Assembly (NCBI RefSeq): GCF_001687625.2 | Contig: NZ_CP016538.2 | Span: 3,192,501 to 3,256,500, forward strand | DNA from: Planococcus maritimus | GTDB taxonomy: Bacteria > Bacillota > Bacilli > Bacillales_A > Planococcaceae | DNA: 64,000 nucleotides | Direction: 5' to 3' | Shown here: piece after piece, positions 35,972 to 44,868 of the stretch | Position numbering within the stretch: the stretch's first letter is position 1 | Layout: each line of letters starts with the position of its first letter | Notes under the pieces: generated by a model | Databases searched by the model: none | Told to the model about the DNA's origin: nothing | Seen by the model: only the letters and a program-made list of their open reading frames with translations | Translations under genes and position numbers: made by a program

Positions 35972-36937
35972 TCAAAACGATTCGACACGGTCCGAAATCA
36001 CCTGAACCGCCTCTACGAATTCCGTGACGAATGCTTCTCTGTCCACACTATGCAGCACGTGGACGTTCGGCTCTTTTCCTGTCCGATTCGTATAATCCAC
36101 AACGGTCGCACCCGCTGTCACACCTTCGAGCGAAGTTTCCACAAAGCAGTCCTGTCCTTCAAACATTTCCGGTTTCAACAAACACATGACCGCACAGACA
36201 TCGTGGAAATGCAGCACCTGGTCGTAATTCTCCTCATGAAAAGGCGTTCTCTTGATAACATCCAAATAATACGTGATAAGGCCATACGCCTTATCGGCAA
36301 ATTCCGTGCCGATATCCAACATGCCTTGCGCTTCTTCTAAGGTTACGAATGCTTTATGGGTCACATCCAAGCCGCTCATGACGACTGGCACCCCTGAGCG
36401 AAAGACGATTTCGACCGCGTGCGGGTCGACATACGCATTAAATTCAGCGGACGGCGACATATTGCCGCCCACTGCCGCTCCGCCCATCCACGAAATGCGC
36501 TCGATTTTCGGCTTGACTTCCGGATGCGCCAAGAGCAAGGCCGCCACATTCGTCAACGGGCCGGTCGCGACAATTGTCACTTTCTCTTCACTCGAAAGTA
36601 GAGTTTCCCGCATCGCGGCAACCGCCGGACGAGCACTTACTGGCAAAGTCGGTGGCGGAAACTCGATATTTCCGAAACCACTTTCCCCGTGAATCTCTTC
36701 TGCCATCTCGAGTTCGCGGAACATCGGCTGCTCCAAACCGCGTGCCACTTCCACATCCGCCCCGATATAACTCAAGAACGTGCGTGCATTGTAATTCGTC
36801 TTGTCCTGTGAAATATTCCCCGAACACGTTGTCACTAAGCGCACATCCAATTTGTCCTCATGCGCAAACGCCAAGGTCAGCATCATCGCATCGTCAATCC
36901 CCGGGTCTGTATCGATTATGATCGGCAATCTGGCCAT
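35972..36937 (-). CDS. Nucleoside hydrolase (inosine-uridine preferring family)
   Basis: 321-residue cytosolic enzyme hydrolysing the N-glycosidic bond of ribonucleosides. The calcium-binding and catalytic motif IIIDTDPGIDDAMML is at residues 6-20, VATGPLTNVAALL near residue 120, the ISWMGGAAVGGNMSPSAEFNAYVDPHA segment near residue 148, and a late catalytic HDVC near residue 238. These place it in the RihA/RihB/IunH group. The start at 36937 has GAGGG immediately upstream. No transport or regulator gene is adjacent. Specificity for purine or pyrimidine is not decided. Confidence 0.94.
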   Translation of the reverse strand: MARLPIIIDTDPGIDDAMMLTLAFAHEDKLDVRLVTTCSGNISQDKTNYNARTFLSYIGADVEVARGLEQPMFRELEMAEEIHGESGFGNIEFPPPTLPVSARPAVAAMRETLLSSEEKVTIVATGPLTNVAALLLAHPEVKPKIERISWMGGAAVGGNMSPSAEFNAYVDPHAVEIVFRSGVPVVMSGLDVTHKAFVTLEEAQGMLDIGTEFADKAYGLITYYLDVIKRTPFHEENYDQVLHFHDVCAVMCLLKPEMFEGQDCFVETSLEGVTAGATVVDYTNRTGKEPNVHVLHSVDREAFVTEFVEAVQVISDRVESF

Positions 36938-37064
36938 CCCTCAAAACCACCTTTTCTTCTCTAATAATGTTCAGTTTACGCTAGTCGGGGCGCGGAGTGA
37001 ACTATTAGCCCCGGACCCCAAAAGCCACCACAGTCAGGGACGGTGATGGCTTTGCTGGTATGTA

Positions 37065-37664
37065 TTAATAAAATTCGATGATTACTTCTTCATACGCAGG
37101 AGTTTTAAGAAGTGCAGTTAAAATCTCTTCTGTATTTTTGTCTGCTTCTTCTAAAAATCCTTGCTCGATTTTCTCTTTTTCACGTTTTTCTGATTCAGCA
37201 TTTATATCTTCTACAAATTTTTGAGAAGGATAATCAGAGAATAAATCGTCTTTTACATCTCTTATTTCCATATTTTCTATATCAGCTACGTTTTCAAGGA
37301 TCACTGCTTTTGGAACTCTAACTACCAATTCCTTTGTGTTCTCATTGTATGAAGTTTCAATTTCCGAGGCTTTTGATCCCGCTTTAATATACCCATCGTA
37401 TTTGATTAATCTTATTGCTTCTGCAAATTTTATATCAGACATACCTGGCAAAGAAATGTTTTTATCGGTCTCGCTGATTATGACATTGCTATATTCATAT
37501 TCAAGTGATGCCAATTCTGCAATCTTTACTATTTGATCTTTTACCAAGGAGGCATCGGAACTACTGTTGTTGGTAACCTTGAAGAGATCCATTTGAGCAA
37601 ATGCAAATAAAGCTCCCGCTATTAAAATCAGGGCCACCAATACGCCCGCTGCAAACTTTTTCAT
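37065..37664 (-). CDS. DUF4230 domain-containing protein
   Basis: 199-residue protein with an N-terminal membrane anchor or signal (MKKFAAGVLVALILIAGALFAFA), then an extracytoplasmic DUF4230 domain: VKDQIVKIAELASLEYEYSNVI near residue 40, RLIKYDGYIKAGS near residue 85 and ELVVRVPKAVILENVADIENM near residue 112. The C-terminus is helical and highly charged. ACGGGGGAA precedes the start. Function unknown. Confidence 0.85.
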   Translation of the reverse strand: MKKFAAGVLVALILIAGALFAFAQMDLFKVTNNSSSDASLVKDQIVKIAELASLEYEYSNVIISETDKNISLPGMSDIKFAEAIRLIKYDGYIKAGSKASEIETSYNENTKELVVRVPKAVILENVADIENMEIRDVKDDLFSDYPSQKFVEDINAESEKREKEKIEQGFLEEADKNTEEILTALLKTPAYEEVIIEFY

Positions 37665-37731
37665 CGTTTCATTCCCCCGTTATGTCTCTACTTAACTGCT
37701 TTCCTATTGATAGCCCGTTGCCACAACTTGC

Positions 37732-38220
37732 TTACACGTATTGAAAAATGAGTTCGCCTTCTTCTGTTCCCGCCGGCGCAAACGCCAATTTTTCGAGCAA
37801 CTGAATGGAAGCGAGGTTTTGCGGAGAAGTTCCCGCTAAAATTTTGAGCCCCGGATACGATTGCTGGATCCACTGAATCATTGCCTGGACCGTTTCAAAC
37901 GCATAGCCTCGTCGTTTAACAGCTGGATGGATGGTATAGCCAATCCAACAGGCATCCGCTTCCTTTTTAATAAACACATCCCCAAGTAAGGAGTCGTCGG
38001 CTTTATGGATAATGGCTAATTGGGCACCCTTTTCCACCGAGGGTTCTCTCACTAAAATTTCTTTATATTCTTCTCGAGTCAACCCTTTAAAATATTGAAA
38101 TTCCATCCATTCGGGATTATTGCGGTATGTAATAAAAGCATCCAAATCGCTTTCAAGAAAAGGCCTGATGTAACACCTATCCGACTCAAATACAGCTTGC
38201 CTTTGATTGTCTTTCTCCAT
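37732..38220 (-). CDS. GNAT family N-acetyltransferase (RimJ/RimL-like)
   Basis: 162-residue acetyltransferase of the RimJ/RimL-type GNAT group: DRCYIRPFLESDLDAFITYRNNPEWMEFQY at the N-terminus, the acetyl-CoA loop HPAVKRRGYAFETVQAMIQW near residue 97 and TSPQNLASIQLLEKLAF near residue 127. GGAGGAAC lies upstream of the start. The substrate is not evident. It forms a likely two-gene unit with the GNAT gene upstream (32-bp gap). Confidence 0.9.
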   Translation of the reverse strand: MEKDNQRQAVFESDRCYIRPFLESDLDAFITYRNNPEWMEFQYFKGLTREEYKEILVREPSVEKGAQLAIIHKADDSLLGDVFIKKEADACWIGYTIHPAVKRRGYAFETVQAMIQWIQQSYPGLKILAGTSPQNLASIQLLEKLAFAPAGTEEGELIFQYV

Positions 38221-38252
38221 CTTTTGCGTTCCTCCTCGTGGGCTTCCACCGC

Positions 38253-39044
38253 TTATGAGCGCGCTTGTATCTCTTTGATGCTTTTGCCATCCAAGAATGC
38301 ATGACCCGTCTGCATATTCAAGACGGTCTCGAATCCAGCGCGGGCATACACTTTTTCGACCCGTTCGTTAATGGGATGCACCCACAATTTTTCTAGCTCC
38401 ATCGCTTGTGCTTCCTTTTGTATATATTCGAGCAACGCGCCGATTAACCCTTTTCCCCTGTACGCCTCAATGGTTGCGACACTTTCAACTCTCCCCTGGC
38501 TGCCGTGGACAAACAAGCAGGCAGAAGAACACGGGACGCCATCATATTTCAACACGTAATGGCGGTAGCGCGGATCATTGAATTCCGTCTCAAACGCTTT
38601 TTCGCGCACCGCTTTCCCGCCGAACTCTTCAATTTGGCATTCTACCGCCAACGCTTCTTCGTAATTGCGTTCGGTCACTCTTTCAATGGCAATGTGTTCA
38701 TTGTACGGAATCGGAGTCAGTTGCTGGTTCCACAACTGAATCGGCTGTGAAAACTGTTCGATCTGAAACCCGCTTTCTTTCAATGTCCCGATAAAGGAGG
38801 TCAAAGACTCGATATTTCCCAAATAAAACCGGGGCGTGATTCCTGAGGCCCGGTAAAACGAAACGACTTCGCTAATGATTTTGTCAGGCTCATCCGGCGA
38901 CCTGTTCACATAAGCGTGGTTGGCATCATAATAATCCGGCTGCTCGGGATTGCTGAACAACGCGCCCCAAGGCCGGTCGTGCTTGGTGGAGAAAGACTGC
39001 AATAACGCAAAGTCCAGCTCCTCTATCTGCTTTTCCAACTCCAT
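38253..39044 (-). CDS. GNAT family N-acetyltransferase (two-part, 263 aa)
   Basis: 263-residue protein. The C-terminal half carries the GNAT core: CSSACLFVHGSQGRVESVATIEAYRGKGLIGALLEYIQKEAQ near residue 180, with acetyl-CoA loop YRGKGLIG, then LWVHPINERVEKVYARAGFE. The N-terminal half (DYYDANHAYV, FYRASGITPRFYLGN) looks like a second, degenerate GNAT lobe. AAGGGGGAGAA precedes the start. Substrate unknown. Confidence 0.88.
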   Translation of the reverse strand: MELEKQIEELDFALLQSFSTKHDRPWGALFSNPEQPDYYDANHAYVNRSPDEPDKIISEVVSFYRASGITPRFYLGNIESLTSFIGTLKESGFQIEQFSQPIQLWNQQLTPIPYNEHIAIERVTERNYEEALAVECQIEEFGGKAVREKAFETEFNDPRYRHYVLKYDGVPCSSACLFVHGSQGRVESVATIEAYRGKGLIGALLEYIQKEAQAMELEKLWVHPINERVEKVYARAGFETVLNMQTGHAFLDGKSIKEIQARS

Positions 39045-39165
39045 GCCTTCTCCCCCTTTTTCGTTTTCATTCCCGTCTAAGTGATGGGTATCTAAATTTC
39101 CTCTAGCGAAGCGATTGCTATATACTGATTATACAGAATTTACTATGATATTTGGAGGAGATCAG

Positions 39166-39915
39166 ATGATGTTCGAAGACAAAGTGGTCATTGTAAATGG
39201 TGGAACGGATGGAATTGGCAAGGAAGTAGTTCGGTTCTTTTGCAAAGAAGGCGCTAGCGTTCACTTTACGGGAAGAGACAGTGACAAAGGCGCACAAGTT
39301 GAGAGTGACTGCGACGGAAACGCTCACTTTCACCAAGTCGATAACAAAAATCCGGAAGAAATCGAAAACTTTTTTAACACACTTGAAACTGAAGGACAGA
39401 CAATCGATATTCTCTTCAACAACGCCGGCGTTCTGTCTACCGGAATGGGACCCTTGTCTCGCGTAAAGCTAGATGACTGGAATCAGTTGATTGCCGTCAA
39501 TCAAACAGCAATTTTCCTTTACATGAAATATGCGTTAGCCGTGATGGGCAAGCAAAAACATGGCGTCGTGATCAATAATGCCGCGATCCTTGGAAACGAT
39601 AAAGTCAATCCGATGCTGCCAGCCTATAGCGGCACTAAAGCAGCGGTTGTTGCGATGACACAAAGCTCGGCCCTGCGATTTGCCAATCAAGGCATCCGCG
39701 TCAACTGCATCTCCCCCGGCCCAACAGAAACCGACCTGGCCATCAAAGCCTATGGCGGAAAAGAAAATTATGACAAGCAATCACAGGGTCATCCTAGAGG
39801 GAGTTACGGAAAAACGAGCGAGATCGCAGAAGTCGTGCTGTTCTTAGCCTCAGACAAGGCGTCTTATATAAACGGTGCGGAAATTGTTGTAGATGGTGGG
39901 TACTCGTTAAAATAA
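39166..39915 (+). CDS. SDR family oxidoreductase (catalytic Ser apparently replaced)
   Basis: 249-residue classical-type short-chain dehydrogenase. Start ATG 39166 (an adjacent ATG at 39169 is equally possible), behind GGAGGAG. Cofactor motif VNGGTDGIGKEV near residue 10, NNAGV near residue 85, active-site YSGTK near residue 151 and the PGPTETD segment after it. The usual catalytic Ser, about 13 residues before the Tyr, seems to be Ala or Ile here (VINNAAILGND), so activity may be altered. Stands alone on the plus strand among minus-strand genes. Substrate unknown. Confidence 0.9.
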   Translation: MMFEDKVVIVNGGTDGIGKEVVRFFCKEGASVHFTGRDSDKGAQVESDCDGNAHFHQVDNKNPEEIENFFNTLETEGQTIDILFNNAGVLSTGMGPLSRVKLDDWNQLIAVNQTAIFLYMKYALAVMGKQKHGVVINNAAILGNDKVNPMLPAYSGTKAAVVAMTQSSALRFANQGIRVNCISPGPTETDLAIKAYGGKENYDKQSQGHPRGSYGKTSEIAEVVLFLASDKASYINGAEIVVDGGYSLK

Positions 39916-40043
39916 ATAGACTTAGGAAACAAGATAAGATTAGTTTAACCATTTGATGTAGAGCTATATTTTGCTGTCGGATGAAGCAAATTTATTTTTT
40001 ACAGCCTTCCACAAGTAGCGCTTGATTAATTCAACAAAGCAAA

Positions 40044-40080
40044 AAGGTTCATTCTTCTCATTAAAAGAAGAATGAACCTT
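40044..40080. terminator. Strong hairpin with T run on the minus strand
   Basis: Perfect 15-bp arms (AAGGTTCATTCTTCT / AGAAGAATGAACCTT). It lies in the 39916-40380 gap; no minus-strand gene just upstream needs it, except read-through from the DUF1846 gene. Confidence 0.6.
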
Positions 40081-40138
40081 CAAAGTGTTGAAGAACTCTG
40101 ATAGACAGATATTAAATTGAAAGCTAACGATCTTTTCG

Positions 40139-40311
40139 ACATTCAAAAATCAATGACCTATTTAAGTATTTGGAGAAGCGTTTGCTCGACTCCTGTGGGA
40201 CTAGCGGGTTTGAGAGACCCCGCAGGAACGCAGTGACGAGGAGGCTCGATTCCCGCCCCACGGAAAGCGAGCAATAAGCTTCGGAAAATACAACTACTTT
40301 ACTTTCTCGAC
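40139..40311 (-). repeat. Dispersed palindromic repeat, family A, copy 3 (inverted)
   Basis: Reverse complement of the element at 20234-20417, sharing both its core (40165-40284) and outer flanks. With the hairpin at 40044 it accounts for most of the 465-bp gap before the DUF1846 gene. Confidence 0.85.
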
Positions 40312-40380
40312 AAGCTAAAGGAAAATACATCCGCCTCAGGATTCTATTATAAGAAGGAAAAGGCAGGTGTTTTCTAAAAT

Positions 40381-41889
40381 CTAATTGTAATACAGGTTCT
40401 CAGTTGGATATACCGGATCATTGGTGATGTCGATTCCAAGCTTCTTAAAGGTCTGTTCGTTTTCTCTATTCAATATAACCGTAGAGTGAGCCTGGGTGTC
40501 TTTTAAATGTGGCAATTGCTTATAAGCCAGCTCTGAAGTAGGATTGGTGACCGCACTGATTGCCAGTGCAATGAGCACTTCATTGGCACTCAATGTCGGG
40601 ACGCGGCTATTCAAATCATCAGTTTTCAACCGTTGAATCGTTTGTAAAATCACCGGCGATAACAAATCAATTTCATCGGAAATATTGGTCAATCTCTTCA
40701 ACCCATTGAGAATCGCGGCTGCCGAAGCATCCATCAAAGTGGTCGTTCGACCGGTGATCATCTCGCCATTCGGCAGTTCTATCGCAATTACGGCTTGTAA
40801 ATTCGTGCTATCAATTTGCGCTTGGACTTCTTTCGCATAATTACGCGCCGGCAATACAGGTGCCCGATCCTCTTTCTTCAAACCGGTCTCTTCTAGAATC
40901 ACTTGCATGTGGCGTACACTGTCTTCATCGGCAAGCCCTTTTTTATAATCGTTCTCTACGACGAAACCGCGCCGAATGATTTCCTGCTTGGCAGATTCCT
41001 GGACAACCTGATCGTCAGTGATACCCGATTTCAGGCGATTAACCCCCATATCAGTCGGTGAGCTGTAAACAGACTCTTTGCCGGTAATCCTTTCAATAAT
41101 CCGTTTGATGACAGGAAATGTCTCAATATCACGATTGTAATTGACCGCTACTTTCTCATACGCTTCATAATGATAATTATCAATCATATTTACGTCTTTT
41201 AAATCGACGGTAGCCGCTTCATAAGCGATGTTTACTGGGTGCTTTAACGGCAAGTTCCAAACCGGAAAAGTCTCAAACTTGGCATAGCCAACTTCATTTC
41301 CAAGTCTATTCTCGTGGTACATTTGGTTAAGGCAGGTGGCAAGCTTTCCGCTTCCTGGGCCAGGGCCCGTTACCACTACGATTGGTTTTGTCGTTTTAAT
41401 ATAAGGATTCGTCGCAAATCCTTCTTCCCCAAGGACTGCCTCCACGTTTGCCGGATAACCTTCGATTTCGCGGTGAATACTGACGTTAATTCCACTTCTC
41501 TCAAGCTTAGTCATAAATACTTTGACTGTTGGCTGCCCCTGGTAACGGGTGATCAAGACACTGTTAACAGAAATGCCGTATGCCCGGTATTCATCGATTA
41601 AGCGCAGGACATCTTGGTCATAAGTGATGCCGTAATCTTCCCGAACTTTGTTTCGTTCGATGTCTCCAGCATAGACACAGATAATGATTTCCGCCTTTTC
41701 TTTCAGTGTATGCAATAGTTTGATTTTGGCATCTTCATCAAATCCAGGCAACACGCGCTTGGCATGTTTGTCGCCTATCAATTTTCCGCCAAATTCCAAG
41801 TAGAGTTTATCGTACTGCTGCACCCGCTCCAGGATGTAGGCTGATTGTTCCTGTAAATATTTCTCCGAATCAAATCCAATTTTTTTCAT
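40381..41889 (-). CDS. DUF1846 domain-containing protein
   Basis: 502-residue cytosolic protein, full length for DUF1846. Start 41889 ([16 protein letters not shown]) with AAGGTGGGA upstream. Characteristic segments: [27 protein letters not shown] near residue 35, [23 protein letters not shown] near residue 175, and [16 protein letters not shown] near residue 280. The glycine-rich GPGPGSGK stretch resembles a nucleotide-binding loop and the C-terminal half resembles aminotransferase-independent hydrolase folds, but no function is established. It marks the chromosomal side of the left end of the island. Confidence 0.9.
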   Translation of the reverse strand: MKKIGFDSEKYLQEQSAYILERVQQYDKLYLEFGGKLIGDKHAKRVLPGFDEDAKIKLLHTLKEKAEIIICVYAGDIERNKVREDYGITYDQDVLRLIDEYRAYGISVNSVLITRYQGQPTVKVFMTKLERSGINVSIHREIEGYPANVEAVLGEEGFATNPYIKTTKPIVVVTGPGPGSGKLATCLNQMYHENRLGNEVGYAKFETFPVWNLPLKHPVNIAYEAATVDLKDVNMIDNYHYEAYEKVAVNYNRDIETFPVIKRIIERITGKESVYSSPTDMGVNRLKSGITDDQVVQESAKQEIIRRGFVVENDYKKGLADEDSVRHMQVILEETGLKKEDRAPVLPARNYAKEVQAQIDSTNLQAVIAIELPNGEMITGRTTTLMDASAAAILNGLKRLTNISDEIDLLSPVILQTIQRLKTDDLNSRVPTLSANEVLIALAISAVTNPTSELAYKQLPHLKDTQAHSTVILNRENEQTFKKLGIDITNDPVYPTENLYYN

Positions 41890-42027
41890 TAAGTTCAGTC
41901 CCACCTTCTATACTTCAAGCTCTCTTAACCCGAGTGATAAAACGCCTTAAGAGATACTTCCAAATAAAAATCCATTCTTTATCATTATAAATTTTTGAAA
42001 AAAAGTAAATCGGTCTAATTGTTTCAT

Positions 42028-42045
42028 TTACTTATGATATGGTTC
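42028..42045 (-). repeat. rlmH-3'-end-like attachment repeat (distal att)
   Basis: Minus strand reads GAACCATATCATAAGTAA, encoding EPYHK-stop like the real end of rlmH, but no rlmH body is attached. 15 of 18 bases match the staphylococcal SCC insertion sequence. An inverted half-site (ATAACTAAGTG, 42053-42063) follows on the inner side. Confidence 0.8.
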
Positions 42046-42075
42046 TCCGCAATATAACTAAGTGCAGTATGAAAA

Positions 42076-43281
42076 TTATTTTGAATCTCTAAATTCTATT
42101 CTTACTAAAGGTGTTTGATGTTCATATACTATTTTCCACCTATCTACTAAGCTTCTATTAAATGCTTCCGGCGTTTTACTTAGAAACAACAATTTAAAAA
42201 GTTCTGTTAAATCAAGAATATGTAATAATCCTGATTCTTCCGCTCCAAACCCTATGATATCTTGATAAAGCTTATCCCAATCTAGCTCATGACGCATTTC
42301 TGAAATCAAAACTATACAATGATTGGGTATATTATTATTTAATGTTAAATCAATTAAATCATTTTCTGAAGTATATACTTTTTGCTTTGTATTTACTGAT
42401 TTTACAGCACCCCTTAATTGGTTAATTGCTTTATCTATATTCTTATGAATATTTGTTATAAGCCTTTTTGAACTTAATTCTTTTTCTCTATTCAATACCT
42501 GTGAAACTTTGGATTCGATAAAAATTAAATGACTTTCTTTAAATGCTAATATATCAGTTAATTCCCTCATTTTATCTTTTTTTATAATTTGAGGAGAATG
42601 ATGACAAGTTTCATGATAATACGAATTTAACAATGAATGAATAGATAATTCTAAGCCTTGTCCTTCATCCGATTGAGACAAGATAGTTTCTCCTACATCA
42701 AGGTCAATAACTTTTGTAGGTCCGCTAGGAATAAATTTTGTTTTAACAATAATTAATTCGATAGGGAGTTTTGTATTGCCAGAAAATAATTCTTCCATAT
42801 ATGTAATAAATCTATTCTCAGTCTCTATTTTCTCTTTAACATTAAAGTTCGTTTCAATAGAGAATAATAATTCTTTATCTATTTCTTTATTTTTTTCTAG
42901 TAAAGTAAGTTTGCCAGATAGTACATTTCTTGTTAATTCATCAAAAAGATATAGCTTATTCTCTAATTGTTGGAATGCTTTATAAATGGCTTGAAGCTCT
43001 TCTGTATTATTAACTGTATGAAAAATCATAAATGGATGTTCTTTATCATCAGCTATTTCCATGCCAACTGTAAGCCGTTTTGAATTACTAGGCTCGATTC
43101 TCTCTAAACTCAAATATAGTTTAATATTACATCCCTCATATATTGCTTTAATTATATTTGACGGAAGTTTAGCTACAAAAGGAACTGTTTGATCAAAAAT
43201 TTCTTGAAAAAAAAGACCACCACTCTCATTAATCATTTTCTCTTGCATATTAAATGAAGGTATATATATCAAAGTAATCAC
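42076..43281 (-). CDS. Uncharacterised protein with PD-(D/E)XK nuclease-like motif
   Basis: 401-residue protein, not recognised as a named family. Start GTG 43281 with a poor ribosome site. Residues 243-258 read D-I-L-A-F-...-I-E-S-K, the spacing and hydrophobic strands of a PD-(D/E)XK active site (Asp243, Glu256, Lys258), and are followed by a helix with KAINQLRGAVKSV as often seen after such sites. The N-terminal 240 residues are mixed and unassigned. It is the outermost gene of the distal cassette, next to the DUF6414 gene in the same direction. Inference: a DNA- or RNA-cleaving defence protein. Confidence 0.7.
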   Translation of the reverse strand: MITLIYIPSFNMQEKMINESGGLFFQEIFDQTVPFVAKLPSNIIKAIYEGCNIKLYLSLERIEPSNSKRLTVGMEIADDKEHPFMIFHTVNNTEELQAIYKAFQQLENKLYLFDELTRNVLSGKLTLLEKNKEIDKELLFSIETNFNVKEKIETENRFITYMEELFSGNTKLPIELIIVKTKFIPSGPTKVIDLDVGETILSQSDEGQGLELSIHSLLNSYYHETCHHSPQIIKKDKMRELTDILAFKESHLIFIESKVSQVLNREKELSSKRLITNIHKNIDKAINQLRGAVKSVNTKQKVYTSENDLIDLTLNNNIPNHCIVLISEMRHELDWDKLYQDIIGFGAEESGLLHILDLTELFKLLFLSKTPEAFNRSLVDRWKIVYEHQTPLVRIEFRDSK

Positions 43282-43366
43282 CCATTTAAATTATTTTTAA
43301 ATCACCAAATCTCGCTTACTCATAAAGCTCTTCTCCCACTACAGTTTGAGAGTTTTAAAAAAAGAT

Positions 43367-44239
43367 TTATGAATAAATTGCAATTGGAATTACTAATATA
43401 GCAGGACTAGATATTCTTGAATTAATATTTGGAATTTCTAATTGTTCATCTGTTCCATTATTCATAGAATCTAACATTGTATCAAGAGCTTCTTGTTGAA
43501 ATAACTTAAATCCCGTATTTCTAAATAAATTAATATCATCTGCATCATCAGACACAATCTTAACTACCTTTCCAAAGACTGTGTAGTTTCCATCAATAAT
43601 TTCATTTGTATTTTTGTGAATAAAATAGTTTAAATACACCGGTAGAACAGCTTTCAGGCTCTCATTCTTATTAATGGTACAGATTAAATCAAAACTATCA
43701 TTTTCTGTTAAACTATTTTTCATGCTTTTTATTTGTTTCAATATTTCTTGCTCATTATTCTTTTTCCCGCTCTTCTGAGGCGACTGAAATGTCATTGCTA
43801 CCACCATCATTTGCTCAAAAGATTCTAAAAGCGAAATTAAAGGATTTCTTTCTAATTTGCTTTCAAATCTAACAAAACTACCATGTGATAATTTCTCTAA
43901 ATCACTTGTGTCATTAACTTCCATTATCAAATCATTTTCTTCTAGATATGAAAATAGTTTTGCAAATAAAGAAGTTGGAGTATGAACTCTTTCCTCACTA
44001 GAAGTTTTTTCTTCTGTTGTACTTTTTTCTATACCCATAGCAGCCTTTATTTTAGTTTTTATTCCATACATTCCAAAGCCTGCTTCACCATCTACATTAC
44101 TATTTGTACTTTTACCTTCTGTATTGGAAATATTCAAATTGTTGACTTGAGAAAATCCGTCTTCAATTACCGCTAACAAATCGAAGACAGCGTTTTGATT
44201 TAAATAAGTCGTTAATGGAAACACACTTCTTTTAATCAT
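43367..44239 (-). CDS. DUF6414 family protein
   Basis: 290-residue protein. The opening RSVFPLTTYLNQNAVFDLLAVIEDGFSQV and the following FGMYGIKTKIKAAMG region fit DUF6414 as I remember it, as does the C-terminal NGNYTVFGKVVKI-like strand (here DGNYTVFGKVVKIVSDD) and PAILVIPIAIYS. The middle (residues 45-85) is Ser/Thr/Glu-rich and probably flexible. AAGGAGAGA precedes the start. DUF6414 proteins have no known function. AT-rich gene inside the distal cassette, upstream of the nuclease-like gene, 86-bp gap. Confidence 0.75.
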   Translation of the reverse strand: MIKRSVFPLTTYLNQNAVFDLLAVIEDGFSQVNNLNISNTEGKSTNSNVDGEAGFGMYGIKTKIKAAMGIEKSTTEEKTSSEERVHTPTSLFAKLFSYLEENDLIMEVNDTSDLEKLSHGSFVRFESKLERNPLISLLESFEQMMVVAMTFQSPQKSGKKNNEQEILKQIKSMKNSLTENDSFDLICTINKNESLKAVLPVYLNYFIHKNTNEIIDGNYTVFGKVVKIVSDDADDINLFRNTGFKLFQQEALDTMLDSMNNGTDEQLEIPNINSRISSPAILVIPIAIYS

Positions 44240-44362
44240 TTAATCTCTCCTTATCTAAAATTTAATATGGAATTATAAACTTTATTTCCACTAATATTTA
44301 ACGTACTTTCTAATTATATTATAACAAAATATGGTATTTTATAGATGAGGAGGTGACAATAA

Positions 44363-44527
44363 ATGAGTGATTTAAAAAGACCCGGTACAGATAATCAACC
44401 ACCAGGAAAATACAAAGAAGTCGGTCCAAGAGGTGGTGAAGTAGTTAAACCTCGAATAGTTAAAATTGATAAGGGCGATCGACTTCCACCAACACAAGAA
44501 AAAGGACGTAAATGGGAAAAACAATAA
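44363..44527 (+). CDS. YjzC family small protein
   Basis: 54-residue protein. ATG 44363 is preceded by GAGGAGGTGA and TAA ends at 44527. The sequence pattern RPGTDNQPPGKYKEVGPRGG, then KIDKGDRLPPTQEKGRKW, is that of the YjzC family (proline-rich start, central GPRGG, GDRLPPT). No function is known. It reads towards the internal att repeat and ends in its own terminator, and it is the only plus-strand gene of the distal cassette. Confidence 0.85.
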   Translation: MSDLKRPGTDNQPPGKYKEVGPRGGEVVKPRIVKIDKGDRLPPTQEKGRKWEKQ

Positions 44528-44540
44528 AAAATAATAATTA

Positions 44541-44586
44541 AACCACCTAAAACGCTGAAAACTAACGTTCTTGGTGGTTCTTTTTA
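44541..44586 (+). terminator. Terminator of the YjzC gene
   Basis: Arms AACCACC / GGTGGTT followed by CTTTTT. Confidence 0.75.
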
Positions 44587-44590
44587 TAAA

Positions 44591-44636
44591 CCTCATTTAC
44601 TTATGATACGGTTCTCCGTACTGTATCTAAATGAGG
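44591..44636. repeat. Internal att repeat with flanking 9-bp inverted repeat
   Basis: 44597-44614 (minus GAACCGTATCATAAGTAA) again encodes EPYHK-stop. It is bracketed by CCTCATTTA (44591-44599) and TAAATGAGG (44628-44636). It marks the border between the two cassettes. The rest of 44528-44868 shows only hairpins. Confidence 0.8.
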
Positions 44637-44656
44637 TCTTATTCTACTTTAAGACC

Positions 44657-44688
44657 AAAAGAGCTTAGTCAAATGACTAAGCTCTTTT
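44657..44688. terminator. Hairpin downstream of the PD-(D/E)XK gene
   Basis: Perfect arms AAAAGAGCTTAGTC and GACTAAGCTCTTTT, loop AAAT. Confidence 0.75.
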
Positions 44689-44868
44689 GCGAGATTGCGT
44701 TACTAAATAAGTCTACTAGCTCTTCACAGAACTAATCTGTCCTTGCTTAATTCGATTTTAAGCCGAACAAAGACACCGCAAGTTCACAATAATCATAACT
44801 TAATAATAGATAATTCGAAATTTTTTAGTTTAAACATTATTGGTAAATTGCTTCATTTCTAGTCTTCT

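Larger units (their letters stand above)
42028..44614. mobile_element. Distal SCC-like cassette (about 2.6 kb)
   Basis: DNA between two rlmH-end repeats (42028-42045 and 44597-44614). It carries the 401-residue nuclease-like gene, the DUF6414 gene and the YjzC gene, and is visibly AT-rich against the flanking core genes. No recombinase inside. Cassette status is inferred from direct repeats, inverted end repeats and position next to rlmH. Confidence 0.7.

Noticed and set aside
37021-37053. Stem AAGCCACCA...TGATGGCTT downstream of the DUF4230 gene as a terminator
   Set aside because: Imperfect stem and only a short T run; not convincing.
39964-40146. 60-residue minus-strand ORF between the SDR and DUF1846 genes
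   Set aside because: It runs through a perfect transcription terminator hairpin and into repeat DNA.
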